Below are positions 35,576 to 43,605 of a stretch of DNA of 64,000 bases, piece after piece (position 1 is the first letter of the stretch; every line of letters begins with the position of its first letter). The notes under the pieces were generated by a model. The model did not search any database. It saw only the letters and a list, made by a program, of their open reading frames with translations, and was not told the origin of the DNA. The translations under genes were made by a program, and so were the position numbers. Source of the DNA: JACOTV01 sp964579395 (lineage in GTDB: Bacteria > Patescibacteriota > Microgenomatia > UBA1406 > GWC2-37-13); assembly GCA_964579395.1 (NCBI GenBank), contig CAZOFT010000001.1, forward strand, positions 62,001 to 126,000, given 5' to 3'.

Positions 35576-37351
35576 TTACGCGTGTAGATCAAATTGCGAG
35601 AGAAGCTTTTTGTTTCCCGCAAGCTGATATTGGAGCAGGTCTCGGTAAACACCGGGCCTGTTGGAGAGTTCTTTCGGACTTCCCTGATCAACGATCTTCC
35701 CACCATCAACCACGATAATGGTATCGACATTCTGAATCGTCGAGAATCGATGGGCGATAATGATAGTGAGTCGATTTTTCATCAGGTTATCAAGACCTTT
35801 TTGCACTTCGGCTTCTGACTTGGAATCCAAACTACTGGTAGCTTCATCTAATATCAAAATCGGTGCATCTTTGAGGATGGCGCGCGCGATTTGAATGCGC
35901 TGCTTTTGTCCGCCGGAGAGGCGTACGCCGCGTTCACCGACCTGTGAATCAACTCCCTTGGGGAGCTTTTTCACAAAATCCCACGCATTGGCTAGTTTGA
36001 GCGCCCTGACCACATCGTCGTTGCTGGCATTCATTTTTCCGTACGCAACATTTTCGGCGATACTGGCTGAAAAGAGTTCATTTTCTTGAAACACGAGTGC
36101 GATGTTGCGGCGAATAGTCTGATGATCAAGCTCTTCGTATTTTTTACCACCCAGCAAAATTGACCCTGAAGTCGGGTCATAAAATTTAAGCAGAAGCGCC
36201 ACGATAGTAGATTTACCGACACCGCTATGACCGACAAGCGCGATCTTTTCATGCTTTTTGAAAGAAACCGTGACGTCGTCCAACACGATGCCTGACTCTT
36301 CATATTTAAAGGTCACCTTATCTAAAGCGAGCGCGGCATCTTTCATGAGCGCTCCAGACGGTTTTTTCTTGGCGAAGAGCTCGCGTGCAGGCAAGTCAAC
36401 TACCTCAAAGTATTCTTTGGATCCGGACTCAGCCTCCTGTACCCGCGCCAGAATAAAGGACATGGCAAACAGCGGAATACGTGCTTGATTCAACAGCTGC
36501 AACAACAACACAGTGTCACCCAGAGTAAGCTTGCCCATATAGGCATCGTAAAAAGCGATGCCGCTTACGCCGGTGAGAATGACAATCAAGCTCAGGTTGC
36601 GGAAGAAGTCAAAAAAGTGATAGGAACGACTCTGCATGTCGTAGAGCCGGTTAATCTCGGTGAGATTTTCGGAAGTAGTATTGTACTCATGCTGTTCATT
36701 AGTAAAGCTTTTGACCAGCTTGATATTACCGATAACCTCTTGGATGCGACCGCGCGCGCGATCTTCAATGGTATTTTTTTGGTTCTGTATCTCGCCCCAT
36801 TTTTTTGATGAGTAGTAGCTGAGGACCAGATAAATCGGGAAGAGTGAAAACGTGAGTGCAGCAACCGGCACACTATAGTAGGCCATAAAGATCACGGTAA
36901 ACAAACTCTGCAGCAAGGTCGGAAAGATAAAGTTGGATGCAGAATTCATAAACATCTGCACCACGGTGATACCGCGTGTGAGCTGATTTACAATCTTTCC
37001 TGAGATTTCAGAATCAAAATAAGACTGCGGCAGACTCAGGATACGGTGATAAAACACCTCTGTCAGGTATTGGTAGAGGCGCCCGGCCATCTTGTCACCA
37101 AGTCGATTTGACACTCCCTGCAAAATGATGCCAACAAACGCCACAGAAAAAGACCCCAACACATAAAAAAGCAGCTTGTTTACATCGCCACCGCCGGTTT
37201 TTACATGGTTGACTATCTCATCAACAATGAGCTTGGAGAAAAATGGGGTGATTAGATTGGCAACAGCCCCAAATAGTATGAGAAGGGTAAGCGTCCCAAA
37301 AAGACCATAGAGGGGGCGGGCAAGCTTGATAATTTTCCAGATATTTTTCAT
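35576..37351 (-). CDS. ABC exporter half-transporter (MsbA/LmrA-like)
   Basis: The 591-residue protein joins a six-helix membrane domain (residues about 1-310) to an ATPase domain. The ATPase shows Walker A GHSGVGKST (near residue 373), the signature LSGGQKQR, Walker B ILILDEATSS and the switch His in IIAHRFS. It would act as a homodimer exporting a lipid, peptide or drug; the substrate cannot be assigned. It is divergent from the gene at 37452 with about 100 nt between. Confidence 0.92.
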   Translation of the reverse strand: MKNIWKIIKLARPLYGLFGTLTLLILFGAVANLITPFFSKLIVDEIVNHVKTGGGDVNKLLFYVLGSFSVAFVGIILQGVSNRLGDKMAGRLYQYLTEVFYHRILSLPQSYFDSEISGKIVNQLTRGITVVQMFMNSASNFIFPTLLQSLFTVIFMAYYSVPVAALTFSLFPIYLVLSYYSSKKWGEIQNQKNTIEDRARGRIQEVIGNIKLVKSFTNEQHEYNTTSENLTEINRLYDMQSRSYHFFDFFRNLSLIVILTGVSGIAFYDAYMGKLTLGDTVLLLQLLNQARIPLFAMSFILARVQEAESGSKEYFEVVDLPARELFAKKKPSGALMKDAALALDKVTFKYEESGIVLDDVTVSFKKHEKIALVGHSGVGKSTIVALLLKFYDPTSGSILLGGKKYEELDHQTIRRNIALVFQENELFSASIAENVAYGKMNASNDDVVRALKLANAWDFVKKLPKGVDSQVGERGVRLSGGQKQRIQIARAILKDAPILILDEATSSLDSKSEAEVQKGLDNLMKNRLTIIIAHRFSTIQNVDTIIVVDGGKIVDQGSPKELSNRPGVYRDLLQYQLAGNKKLLSQFDLHA

Positions 37352-37451
37352 TTAGATTAGATTGATCAGAAGGGCTAAAACAATAAGCACTCAGTATAAC
37401 ACAAAACAGCTTGAAATGTCTGGTCGCAATGTTTGTATAATGATACATATC

Positions 37452-38807
37452 ATGGGGCGGTACCAACGTATTTTTCTGCTTTTGCTTGCACTCGGGCTTT
37501 TCCTGACGCCTCAGGTGTGGGCTGCGCGCATTCAAATGGGCTCAGATTCCTTATCAGGAAAAACAGGAGACGATCACGGCATTGCAGTATCACTCACCGT
37601 AAAAGAAGGCGATTATGAAGGAGCCAATCCGTCTCAAAACGAAAAAGCAGAATTTGTCGTCGATAGCCCGCGTGATGGCGACCGATGCGTCACAAATCCT
37701 TCTTCAAGTGACAGCACCGGTAAGGTAACGGGCACCTGCTATGCCAGTAAAGCCGGGTCGGTGAAAGTATATGCCAAGTCGACCGATCGGGGAGATCAGT
37801 CAGAATCGGTCACACTCGAGTTTTCAGAACCGGACAGCACCGACGACAAACCGAAAGACGACGCAGATCCGGCAGATGAAACCGCACCTCAAGACAGTCC
37901 GACCGCTGCAGACGAGGCAAAAAAAGCAGCTGCCATGAAGGCCTATCAGGAACAGATGGCACAAGGACAGGGCGGGGGAGGGCAGCAAACAGCAGGAAGC
38001 GCACTGGCCAGTCAGCTCGGCCTGACTGAAGATAAAAATACCGGCATGGGAGATGGGTTGGCAAACGGCGGAAGTGTAGCCGGCGCGTCGTCCGGAAACG
38101 AAAATAATCCCCGAAGTGACCTTGACCTACTCAACTCCATCATATACCTTGCCGGCGGCATCATCTTTATCATTGCGGCACTCTACTTTATCTGGTGGCA
38201 GATGAAAGAGCACCAAGCGCGCATGGAAAAGAAAAAAAACGGAGGAGGAAATTCAGACGGGACTCCCGACACGACAGATACCAAAACTGATTCACCTACT
38301 GATACGACAAAAACGCCAACTGAGATCATAGCTGATAAAAAGGAGAGCGTACCCACTCCAACCTATGACCCGACAGCCGGATCTAAAAGTTCCCAACCTG
38401 CAGATGCTACCAAGCCTAAAGCACCAGAAACAGAACCAACACCGACTCCCATCACACAACCGACAGCAAAGACAGCCGAACCTAAGGCTCCATTAAAAAA
38501 AGATGAGCCGCTTGCAAAAAGTCCAGAACCGGAGACCAATACCACCACCAGTCTGCCGCCTGAAGCTTCAAAAGCATCTGACTCACGCCCCACACTTGCA
38601 CAACTACGTAGCGCCACGCCTGCGCAGGCGCCCGCACAATCCGCCACCACACAATCAGTAAGCGCACAACCCACAGCATCCAAACCAGAACCAACCGACA
38701 CGCCCGCCAACGCGCAGCCAACCACACCCGCTGAGCCAGATTACACAGTCGACGCTATTGCGCGCCGTATCACACAAGAAATTCAAAAATCAAAGTCTGA
38801 ACAATAA
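37452..38807 (+). CDS. Signal-peptide type I membrane protein with Ig-like domain and long Pro/Thr-rich tail
   Basis: The 451-residue product has a signal peptide (residues 1-24, ending VWA before ARIQ), an extracellular domain of about 90 residues resembling a bacterial Ig-like (Big/invasin) fold with two Cys, an acidic linker, one transmembrane helix near residues 230-252, a basic stop-transfer stretch (MEKKKNGGG) and about 180 residues very rich in Pro, Thr, Ala and Lys. The last 20 residues look helical and may bind a partner. The positive-inside pattern puts the low-complexity tail in the cytoplasm. TATAAT at 37436-37441 lies 10 nt before ATG 37452 and overlaps the earlier ATG 37440. Confidence 0.65.
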   Translation: MGRYQRIFLLLLALGLFLTPQVWAARIQMGSDSLSGKTGDDHGIAVSLTVKEGDYEGANPSQNEKAEFVVDSPRDGDRCVTNPSSSDSTGKVTGTCYASKAGSVKVYAKSTDRGDQSESVTLEFSEPDSTDDKPKDDADPADETAPQDSPTAADEAKKAAAMKAYQEQMAQGQGGGGQQTAGSALASQLGLTEDKNTGMGDGLANGGSVAGASSGNENNPRSDLDLLNSIIYLAGGIIFIIAALYFIWWQMKEHQARMEKKKNGGGNSDGTPDTTDTKTDSPTDTTKTPTEIIADKKESVPTPTYDPTAGSKSSQPADATKPKAPETEPTPTPITQPTAKTAEPKAPLKKDEPLAKSPEPETNTTTSLPPEASKASDSRPTLAQLRSATPAQAPAQSATTQSVSAQPTASKPEPTDTPANAQPTTPAEPDYTVDAIARRITQEIQKSKSEQ

Positions 38808-38822
38808 ATAGCGAATAACAAT

Positions 38823-38859
38823 ATATATTTATTGATAAACGATAAATATATGGTATACT
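38823..38859 (+). promoter_or_regulatory. Promoter with a perfect 10-bp inverted repeat (probable XRE operator)
   Basis: ATATATTTAT (38823-38832) and ATAAATATAT (38842-38851) form a perfect inverted repeat with a 9-nt centre. It overlaps the -35-like TTGATA (38832-38837) and abuts TGG-TATACT, an extended -10 box at 38854-38859. The -10 ends 6 nt before ATG 38866. A dimeric HTH regulator bound here would block the promoter. Confidence 0.75.
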
Positions 38860-38865
38860 ATTCTC

Positions 38866-39342
38866 ATGAAACGTATATCTATTCTCTTTCTCAAGCTCTG
38901 TTTGCTAGCTGTTGCAACAGCAACTACAGTCCTTCTTGTGTGGTTTCCTCCGCAGGAAGGCCGGGCTACCAATCTGAATTTGCTGCAAATCTATACTGAC
39001 CCATTTATTCTGTATATTTATCTTGCCTCAATCGCTTTTTTCACGGGACTGTATCAGGCATTTAACCTACTGGGCACCATTGAGAAGGGTCAGGCGTTCT
39101 CACCAGAAGCAGTGCGTGCCCTGAAGATAATTCAGCTCGTTTCCGTGATCCTGATCGGCTGTATCGGGATGGCAATGATATATATCCGCTTTTTTGTGCA
39201 GGGAGAAGATCCGGCAGGAAGCATGATGCTTGGCATTATTATGTCGGGAATTCTCGCGATGATTACTGCGGCAGCATTGCTGTTTCAGCATTTGTTTCAA
39301 CGTGCACATGAGTTGCAATCGGAGAACGAATTAACAGTCTGA
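38866..39342 (+). CDS. DUF2975-like four-helix membrane protein
   Basis: The 158-residue product has four hydrophobic segments (about residues 5-27, 46-70, 88-112 and 118-142) and a charged segment KGQAFSPEAVRALK between helices 2 and 3, as in DUF2975 proteins. Such proteins are typically encoded with a small XRE regulator, as here (7 nt downstream). The molecular role is unknown; a membrane sensor or partner of the regulator is an inference from linkage. The predicted message is leaderless under the operator-containing promoter. Confidence 0.75.
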   Translation: MKRISILFLKLCLLAVATATTVLLVWFPPQEGRATNLNLLQIYTDPFILYIYLASIAFFTGLYQAFNLLGTIEKGQAFSPEAVRALKIIQLVSVILIGCIGMAMIYIRFFVQGEDPAGSMMLGIIMSGILAMITAAALLFQHLFQRAHELQSENELTV

Positions 39343-39349
39343 CCTACCT

Positions 39350-39592
39350 ATGGCTATTCAAATCAACATTGATGTAATGCTGGCAAAGCGCAAAATGAGC
39401 GTGACTGAGCTTGCTGAAAAAGTAGGAATCACTCTGGCCAATCTGTCGATTCTCAAAAACGGCCGTGCCCGCGCCATCAGGTTTTCTACCCTCGAGGCAA
39501 TATGTGAAGCCCTCAACTGCCAACCCGGAGATATTCTGGAATATTCACCCAATCCCCCAAAGCCGGGTGTAATGATCGCGACTTCACCATAA
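39350..39592 (+). CDS. Small XRE/YozG-type HTH transcriptional regulator
   Basis: The 80-residue protein is nearly all helix-turn-helix. MSVTELAEKVGITLANLSILKNGRA contains helices 2 and 3, with the LEAICEALNCQPGDILEY segment typical of the YozG/Cro-C1 group. It follows the DUF2975 gene by 7 nt and probably controls the pair through the inverted repeat at 38823-38851. A Pro-rich tail ends the protein. Confidence 0.88.
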   Translation: MAIQINIDVMLAKRKMSVTELAEKVGITLANLSILKNGRARAIRFSTLEAICEALNCQPGDILEYSPNPPKPGVMIATSP

Positions 39593-39643
39593 ACCTAAGC
39601 ACATTTACCACAACTACTATACGGCAGATTGTATAATCACATC

Positions 39644-40258
39644 ATGCGAATACTTATTTTTGGCGACAGTATTACCTACGGATACAACGATGCGAAAGGC
39701 GGCTGGGCGGAGCGGTTACGTATGGATCCTGACTTTCTTTCGTTGGACTATACGGTGTTTCCACTGGGAATTCCCGGCGATACATCAGAAGGAGTGTTGG
39801 CTCGTTTTGAAATAGAAACGAAAGCGCGTTTTCGGGAAGAGCCCTCATTTATCGTGCTTGCTATCGGTACAAATGATACGCAATATCTTTATGCAGAAAA
39901 TCGATATAAATATACTGATGAAGATTTTGAACACACATACAAAGAATTGTTACGACTATCCAAAGAGTATGGAGCGGGAACATTGGTTTTGGGTATTCCA
40001 CCTGTTGATGAGTCACGAGTGAATCCGATGCCCTGGTCACCGGAGAAATCTTATCACGACAAAAAAGTTCGCGAATGTAACACGAAAATTCTCACTTGGG
40101 CGCAAGAACAATCATTTGCGTATGTTGACGTGATGAAGGTGTTTGAAGAAAATGGAGGAGTAAAGCTGCTTGATGATGGTGTACACCCCGATACCAATGG
40201 GCATGAGCTCATGTATCGCGAAGTCAAGAAACAACTACTCTCTGTCCTCAAAGGGTGA
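39644..40258 (+). CDS. SGNH-family hydrolase (arylesterase/lysophospholipase-like)
   Basis: The 204-residue product has the SGNH blocks: GDSITYG at residues 6-12 (catalytic Ser), GIPGDTS (oxyanion Gly), GTNDTQ (Asn) and DGVHPDTNGH (Asp/His). No signal peptide is present, so it is likely cytoplasmic. ATG 39644 lies 6 nt after TATAAT (39632-39637). Its TGA stop codon (40256-40258) overlaps the last three bases of the antisense tRNA-Lys gene. Confidence 0.88.
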   Translation: MRILIFGDSITYGYNDAKGGWAERLRMDPDFLSLDYTVFPLGIPGDTSEGVLARFEIETKARFREEPSFIVLAIGTNDTQYLYAENRYKYTDEDFEHTYKELLRLSKEYGAGTLVLGIPPVDESRVNPMPWSPEKSYHDKKVRECNTKILTWAQEQSFAYVDVMKVFEENGGVKLLDDGVHPDTNGHELMYREVKKQLLSVLKG

Positions 40259-40328
40259 GCCCCCAGGGACTCGAACCCTGAACCAATTCCTTAAGAGGGA
40301 ACTGCTCTGCCAGTTGAGCTAGGGGCCC
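40256..40328 (-). tRNA. tRNA-Lys (anticodon CTT)
   Basis: The minus-strand sequence folds into a complete cloverleaf. The acceptor stem is GGGCCCC with GGGGCTC (one G-U pair), the D-arm starts GCTC, the anticodon loop is CTCTTAA with anticodon CTT, and the T-arm is CAGGG-TTCGAGT-CCCTG. The discriminator base is A and CCA is not encoded. The 5' ten bases overlap the end of the GIY-YIG gene and supply its last codons and stop. The 3' end overlaps the stop codon of the opposite-strand SGNH gene. It has no promoter of its own directly upstream; the nearest promoter lies before the GIY-YIG gene. Confidence 0.95.
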
Positions 40329-40561
40329 AAACGTTTTCGAAGATACGCTCGGCCGAAACCAGTTTTTAGCTGTTTTTCACGGCTAATTGCGGCTTCTTCT
40401 GACAAACACGCTTCATAGTATACCAGCTGAAGCGGTATACGGTGGCGTGTCGCTGTTACGCGACCGGCGTTATGTTCTTGCAAACGATGCTGAACATCCA
40501 CCGTCCATCCGACATATAACTTACCGTCTTTTTCACTTTTCAAGACGTATGTAAAGTACAT
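40319..40561 (-). CDS. GIY-YIG nuclease-family protein (UPF0213/YhbQ-like)
   Basis: The 80-residue product is a single GIY-YIG domain: MYFTYVLKS at the start, KLYVGWT as the YIG half, RLQEHNAG with the catalytic Arg, and REKQLKTG with the metal-binding Glu. Length is normal for UPF0213. It sits between a displaced 5' half of tRNA-Lys and the intact tRNA-Lys; its final Gly-Pro-stop codons are the first bases of that tRNA. ATG 40561 is chosen because the upstream open frame is tRNA-derived. The layout suggests a selfish or homing-type insertion, but the nuclease target is not known. Confidence 0.88.
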   Translation of the reverse strand: MYFTYVLKSEKDGKLYVGWTVDVQHRLQEHNAGRVTATRHRIPLQLVYYEACLSEEAAISREKQLKTGFGRAYLRKRLGP

Positions 40562-40565
40562 ATCA

Positions 40566-40630
40566 AACTGCTCTGCCAGTTGACCTGCCCACATTGCTGC
40601 GCAAAGCGCTGCAGGCGGGGCTAGGGGCCC
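40566..40630 (-). repeat. Displaced 5' half of tRNA-Lys interrupted by a 36-bp insertion
   Basis: On the minus strand 40630-40620 repeats the first 11 bases of tRNA-Lys and 40583-40566 repeats bases 12-29, both without mismatch. Between them is a 36-bp insertion (40619-40584) that can form a hairpin around GCGC-TTT-GCGC. The copy ends at tRNA position 29, in the anticodon stem, and the GIY-YIG start codon follows 4 nt later. It lacks the 3' half and cannot be a working tRNA. Confidence 0.93.
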
Positions 40631-40647
40631 TGACAAAGTAGACCTCT

Positions 40648-40676
40648 ATTTTACACCATTTGGCCTGTAATCTCAA
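40648..40676 (-). promoter_or_regulatory. Probable ancestral tRNA-Lys promoter, now ahead of the GIY-YIG gene
   Basis: Read on the minus strand, TTGAGA (40676-40671) and TAAAAT (40653-40648) are 17 nt apart. The start point would be near 40641, about 11 nt before the displaced tRNA-Lys 5' half. GIY-YIG and the intact tRNA-Lys would be on the same transcript. Confidence 0.6.
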
Positions 40677-40731
40677 TGAGGAGGCGAAAACACCTGTGTC
40701 TGAGAATAGAATATTCGCTATACTTTGTGGT

Positions 40732-41064
40732 ATGAAAATGCAGACAAAAGGATACACGCCATACATTATCGTCGCGGCGCTGGCGGCGCTTTTACTCCTT
40801 GGTAACGGTGGACCTCTCGTTATTCAAGATCAAACGGTTTTGGTCTTATTTGGTGCAGCAATCACGATCAAACACATCGTCACTCTCATCCTATTAGGAC
40901 TGTTGCTTCGCTACCTACCGGCACCGTTTAACCTCATTATCATCATCGGGCTTCTTCTGTATCTGCTGTCATTTTTTGGTTTTTTTGGCATATTCGGTTC
41001 AAGCGGCATTTTGACCCTGATATTGGTACTCTTACTCATTGTGTTCATCATCGGACTCATCTAA
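40732..41064 (+). CDS. Small hydrophobic membrane protein of unknown function
   Basis: The 110-residue product is almost wholly hydrophobic, with about four helices (residues 10-26, 33-62, 65-85 and 88-110) and few charges. I do not recognise a family. ATG 40732 is preferred over an earlier in-frame start because TATACT (40719-40724) ends 7 nt before it, predicting a leaderless message. It is divergent from the GIY-YIG/tRNA-Lys unit and precedes the LCP gene. Confidence 0.55.
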   Translation: MKMQTKGYTPYIIVAALAALLLLGNGGPLVIQDQTVLVLFGAAITIKHIVTLILLGLLLRYLPAPFNLIIIIGLLLYLLSFFGFFGIFGSSGILTLILVLLLIVFIIGLI

Positions 41065-41117
41065 AATGAGTTGGTTGCGGCTGCATCGACATCTATTTTT
41101 TGACGATTGACTTTGAC

Positions 41118-42230
41118 ATGTTTAAACGGATAATTCTTCCCCTATTTGTTGCTTTGGTGGTGCTTGGCATTATGGGTGTCATCATGTTTCGCCATGCACT
41201 TGCGCAAATCGCCACAGATGAGCCGGCGCTTGACGCAAGAAAGATGGAAAAAACATTTATCTCCACCTCGATAGATGAAGGAAAACCGTTTTCCATTCTT
41301 CTTTTAGGCACTTCAGGCGGGGAGCATGAGGGAGCATATCTGGCCGACTCACTCATTGTGGCTCGTGTTGATCCGGCAAAAAAGGACGTCGCACTCATTT
41401 CCGTACCGCGCGACTTGTTGGTGTATCCGGGGGCAGCCTACAACATCGGAAGTGACTGGAAAGTAAATGCATATTACGCAATCGGCCTGAATGATGAGGA
41501 TTTTCCGGCAAAAGACCCCACGTTTACCGGAAAAAATGGTGGCGGACGTCTCACTGCCGCAGTCTTGGGTGATCTGCTCGGGATTCCTATTGATCGGTAT
41601 GTCGCCATCGATTTTGATGGATTTGAGCATGTAATTGATGCGATGGGTGGGGTTACCGTACAGGTTGAAAAAAGCTTTACTGACCGCGAATACCCACGTG
41701 CTGGACATGAAAATGATTTATGCGGTCACAAAGAATCAGAGCTGCCCGGACTCGTGGCACAGCTCTCGTACAAACCTGCCTATGAAGTCTTTCCATGTCG
41801 CTACCAGACAGTCACATTTCAAAAAGGCGAAATGAAACTGACAGGTGAGCAGGCATTAGCGTTTGCCCGCTCGCGGCATGCTGCAGAAGATGGAAGCGAC
41901 TTTGCCCGGTCTGCTCGGCAGAAGCTGCTGATAGCGGGCCTTAAGGACGCCATCATGAGCCCCGCAGTCATTCCGCATATCCCTGCCATTTTTCAAGAAG
42001 CCGTCAAAACGATACGCACAGATATGAGCACCGACGAATTGCAGGCGCTGCTCTTGGCCGAACCCAAGCTTGCTTCATATAAGACGCGTTCCATTCAACT
42101 CACAAACGAAAATGTGCTTCGCGACTCCACATCTGCTGAATTCGGATATATACTGGTGCCCAGAAGCGGCAGCTACGCAAGCATCGCCGATTATGTCAGT
42201 GCCCAACTGGCCCAAAACGCGGTACAATAA
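41118..42230 (+). CDS. LytR-CpsA-Psr (LCP) family phosphotransferase
   Basis: LCP proteins attach polyprenyl-linked glycopolymers to peptidoglycan or proteins outside the membrane. The 370-residue product has an N-terminal membrane anchor (residues 3-26), ADSLIVARVDP and SVPRDLLV (catalytic Asp/Arg pair, about 75-105), GFEHVIDAMGGVTV and ALAFARSRH. ATG 41118 is chosen over an in-frame TTG at 41100. It is a natural partner for the glycan locus at 12613-30596. Its stop codon lies in the -10 box of the next gene. Confidence 0.9.
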   Translation: MFKRIILPLFVALVVLGIMGVIMFRHALAQIATDEPALDARKMEKTFISTSIDEGKPFSILLLGTSGGEHEGAYLADSLIVARVDPAKKDVALISVPRDLLVYPGAAYNIGSDWKVNAYYAIGLNDEDFPAKDPTFTGKNGGGRLTAAVLGDLLGIPIDRYVAIDFDGFEHVIDAMGGVTVQVEKSFTDREYPRAGHENDLCGHKESELPGLVAQLSYKPAYEVFPCRYQTVTFQKGEMKLTGEQALAFARSRHAAEDGSDFARSARQKLLIAGLKDAIMSPAVIPHIPAIFQEAVKTIRTDMSTDELQALLLAEPKLASYKTRSIQLTNENVLRDSTSAEFGYILVPRSGSYASIADYVSAQLAQNAVQ

Positions 42231-42236
42231 TCATAT

Positions 42237-42854
42237 ATGAGCGTGTTTTCAGTCTCATTTGCGAAGCGACTTCTTGCCGCAATTCTTGCGCTCTCTGTTT
42301 TTTTTGCCATTTTGTATTTTGCATTTAAGGCGAGAAGCACCTATACCATCAACCTCAGCCGTCCCGCAGTGATACAACAAATTCGTTCACTGGCCAGACT
42401 TGAGACAGCGCAGTTCACGATCGAGAAAATCATCGACTCACAGTCATCTGACACCAATGCCATCTCGCGCTTTTTATTCGGCAACCGCATCCTGCTTATC
42501 GCACACGGCCAAGTAATTGCAGGGTTTGACCTGTCACAAATGTCTGAAGCCGATATTGAAATTGAAGGTCACGCCATCACCATGCATTTGCCGCCACCGC
42601 AGATACTGATAGCTACCTTGGACAATGAGCAAACACGCGTCTATGACAGGCAGCAGGGAGTGCTAAACACCAGAGGAAGCGAGCTGGAATCAGAAGCGCG
42701 GCTGCAAGCACAGCGATCGATCCGCCAGGCAGCATGTGACGGCAAGATCTTGGATGTCGCTTCAGACAATGCGAGGCGACAGCTTACTGCATTTTTACAG
42801 GGAATGAAGTTTGAAACGGTGACCATCGACATCCCGCAAGGAAAATGTCAGTAA
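42237..42854 (+). CDS. DUF4230-family membrane-anchored protein
   Basis: The 205-residue product has an N-terminal membrane segment (about residues 10-30) and an extracytoplasmic domain with the DUF4230 pattern: SLARLETAQFTIEKII, HGQVIAGFDLSQ and a central LPPPQIL segment. The domain's role is unknown. TACAAT (42223-42228), which overlaps the LCP stop codon, ends 8 nt before ATG 42237. The gene is followed within 7 nt by the antisense tRNA-Arg. Confidence 0.8.
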   Translation: MSVFSVSFAKRLLAAILALSVFFAILYFAFKARSTYTINLSRPAVIQQIRSLARLETAQFTIEKIIDSQSSDTNAISRFLFGNRILLIAHGQVIAGFDLSQMSEADIEIEGHAITMHLPPPQILIATLDNEQTRVYDRQQGVLNTRGSELESEARLQAQRSIRQAACDGKILDVASDNARRQLTAFLQGMKFETVTIDIPQGKCQ

Positions 42855-42860
42855 TATGGG

Positions 42861-42934
42861 TGCACCCGGAGGGACTTGAACCCCCAACCTTGTGGTTCGA
42901 AGCCACATGCTCTATCCAATTAAGCTACGGGTGC
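42861..42934 (-). tRNA. tRNA-Arg (anticodon TCG)
   Basis: The minus-strand cloverleaf has acceptor GCACCCG with CGGGTGC, anticodon stem TGTGG/CCACA and loop CTTCGAA (anticodon TCG), and a T-arm with loop TTCAAGT. The discriminator is A and CCA is not encoded. It reads CGN-type arginine codons. Confidence 0.95.
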
Positions 42935-43005
42935 TGGAGACTCTTATTATACCATCTTGAAAGTGCTACAATGGCACTAGTTACCAAGCCAAAACCCATC
43001 ACCGT

Positions 43006-43563
43006 ATGAATCTTCTTCAAGTCATTGTATCAGCACTCTATGTCACAGCGCTTGTGGCCATGCTCTACCTGGTGATTCGATTTATCGTGCGAGGCCTGTT
43101 GTTCTTGTACGCAGCACGATCCGGAGCACCCTATGTACCCACCACCGCAGACATCGATCGGATTCTCTTGGCGCAACCTATTGCAAAAGAATCAGCATTT
43201 TTAGAAGTCGGATGCGGAGATGGACGAGTAGTCAGACGTGCCGTGCAACTGTTGGAGGTAGACGGAACCGGCATAGATGTAGATCCGCTTCTGATTACTA
43301 AGGCAAAAAAAGCAGCAACAGACACTCAGGCGCTGCAGTTTCTCACGGCCAATATACACGATCATGACACAGCGCCGTATGACACGTTTTACTTGTTTCT
43401 ACTTCCCAAACTTCTGGCACGTACTGCCAACAAAATACAACAGGAGCGAAGCGGACAGCCCACCCTGATTATTTCTCATGCATTCCAGATAGAATCGCTC
43501 AACGACTACTTAGCGCATATTGAGCCGGGTGACCCGTATGAAACGTACTACTACCGGCTCTGA
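43006..43563 (+). CDS. Membrane-anchored class I SAM-dependent methyltransferase
   Basis: The 185-residue protein has an N-terminal transmembrane segment (about residues 5-36) followed by a small Rossmann methyltransferase domain with EVGCGDGRVV (motif I, about residue 67) and GIDVDP (motif II). The domain is short for a free-standing methyltransferase and lacks a clear substrate cap. The substrate is unknown; the anchor suggests a membrane or lipid-linked target. A TACAAT box lies at 42967-42972, 33 nt before the ATG. Confidence 0.75.
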   Translation: MNLLQVIVSALYVTALVAMLYLVIRFIVRGLLFLYAARSGAPYVPTTADIDRILLAQPIAKESAFLEVGCGDGRVVRRAVQLLEVDGTGIDVDPLLITKAKKAATDTQALQFLTANIHDHDTAPYDTFYLFLLPKLLARTANKIQQERSGQPTLIISHAFQIESLNDYLAHIEPGDPYETYYYRL

Positions 43564-43605
43564 TCGCGGCTTCAATTTGAGCTCAAAACATGCTATAGTG
43601 TTAGC

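Noticed and set aside
40566..40630. A second functional tRNA-Lys
   Set aside because: It has no 3' half, no anticodon loop, and an insertion in the D-stem.
40566..40636. N-terminal extension of the GIY-YIG protein starting at TTG 40636
   Set aside because: The extension is translated tRNA-Lys repeat plus the 36-bp insertion; the normal family N-terminus begins at ATG 40561.
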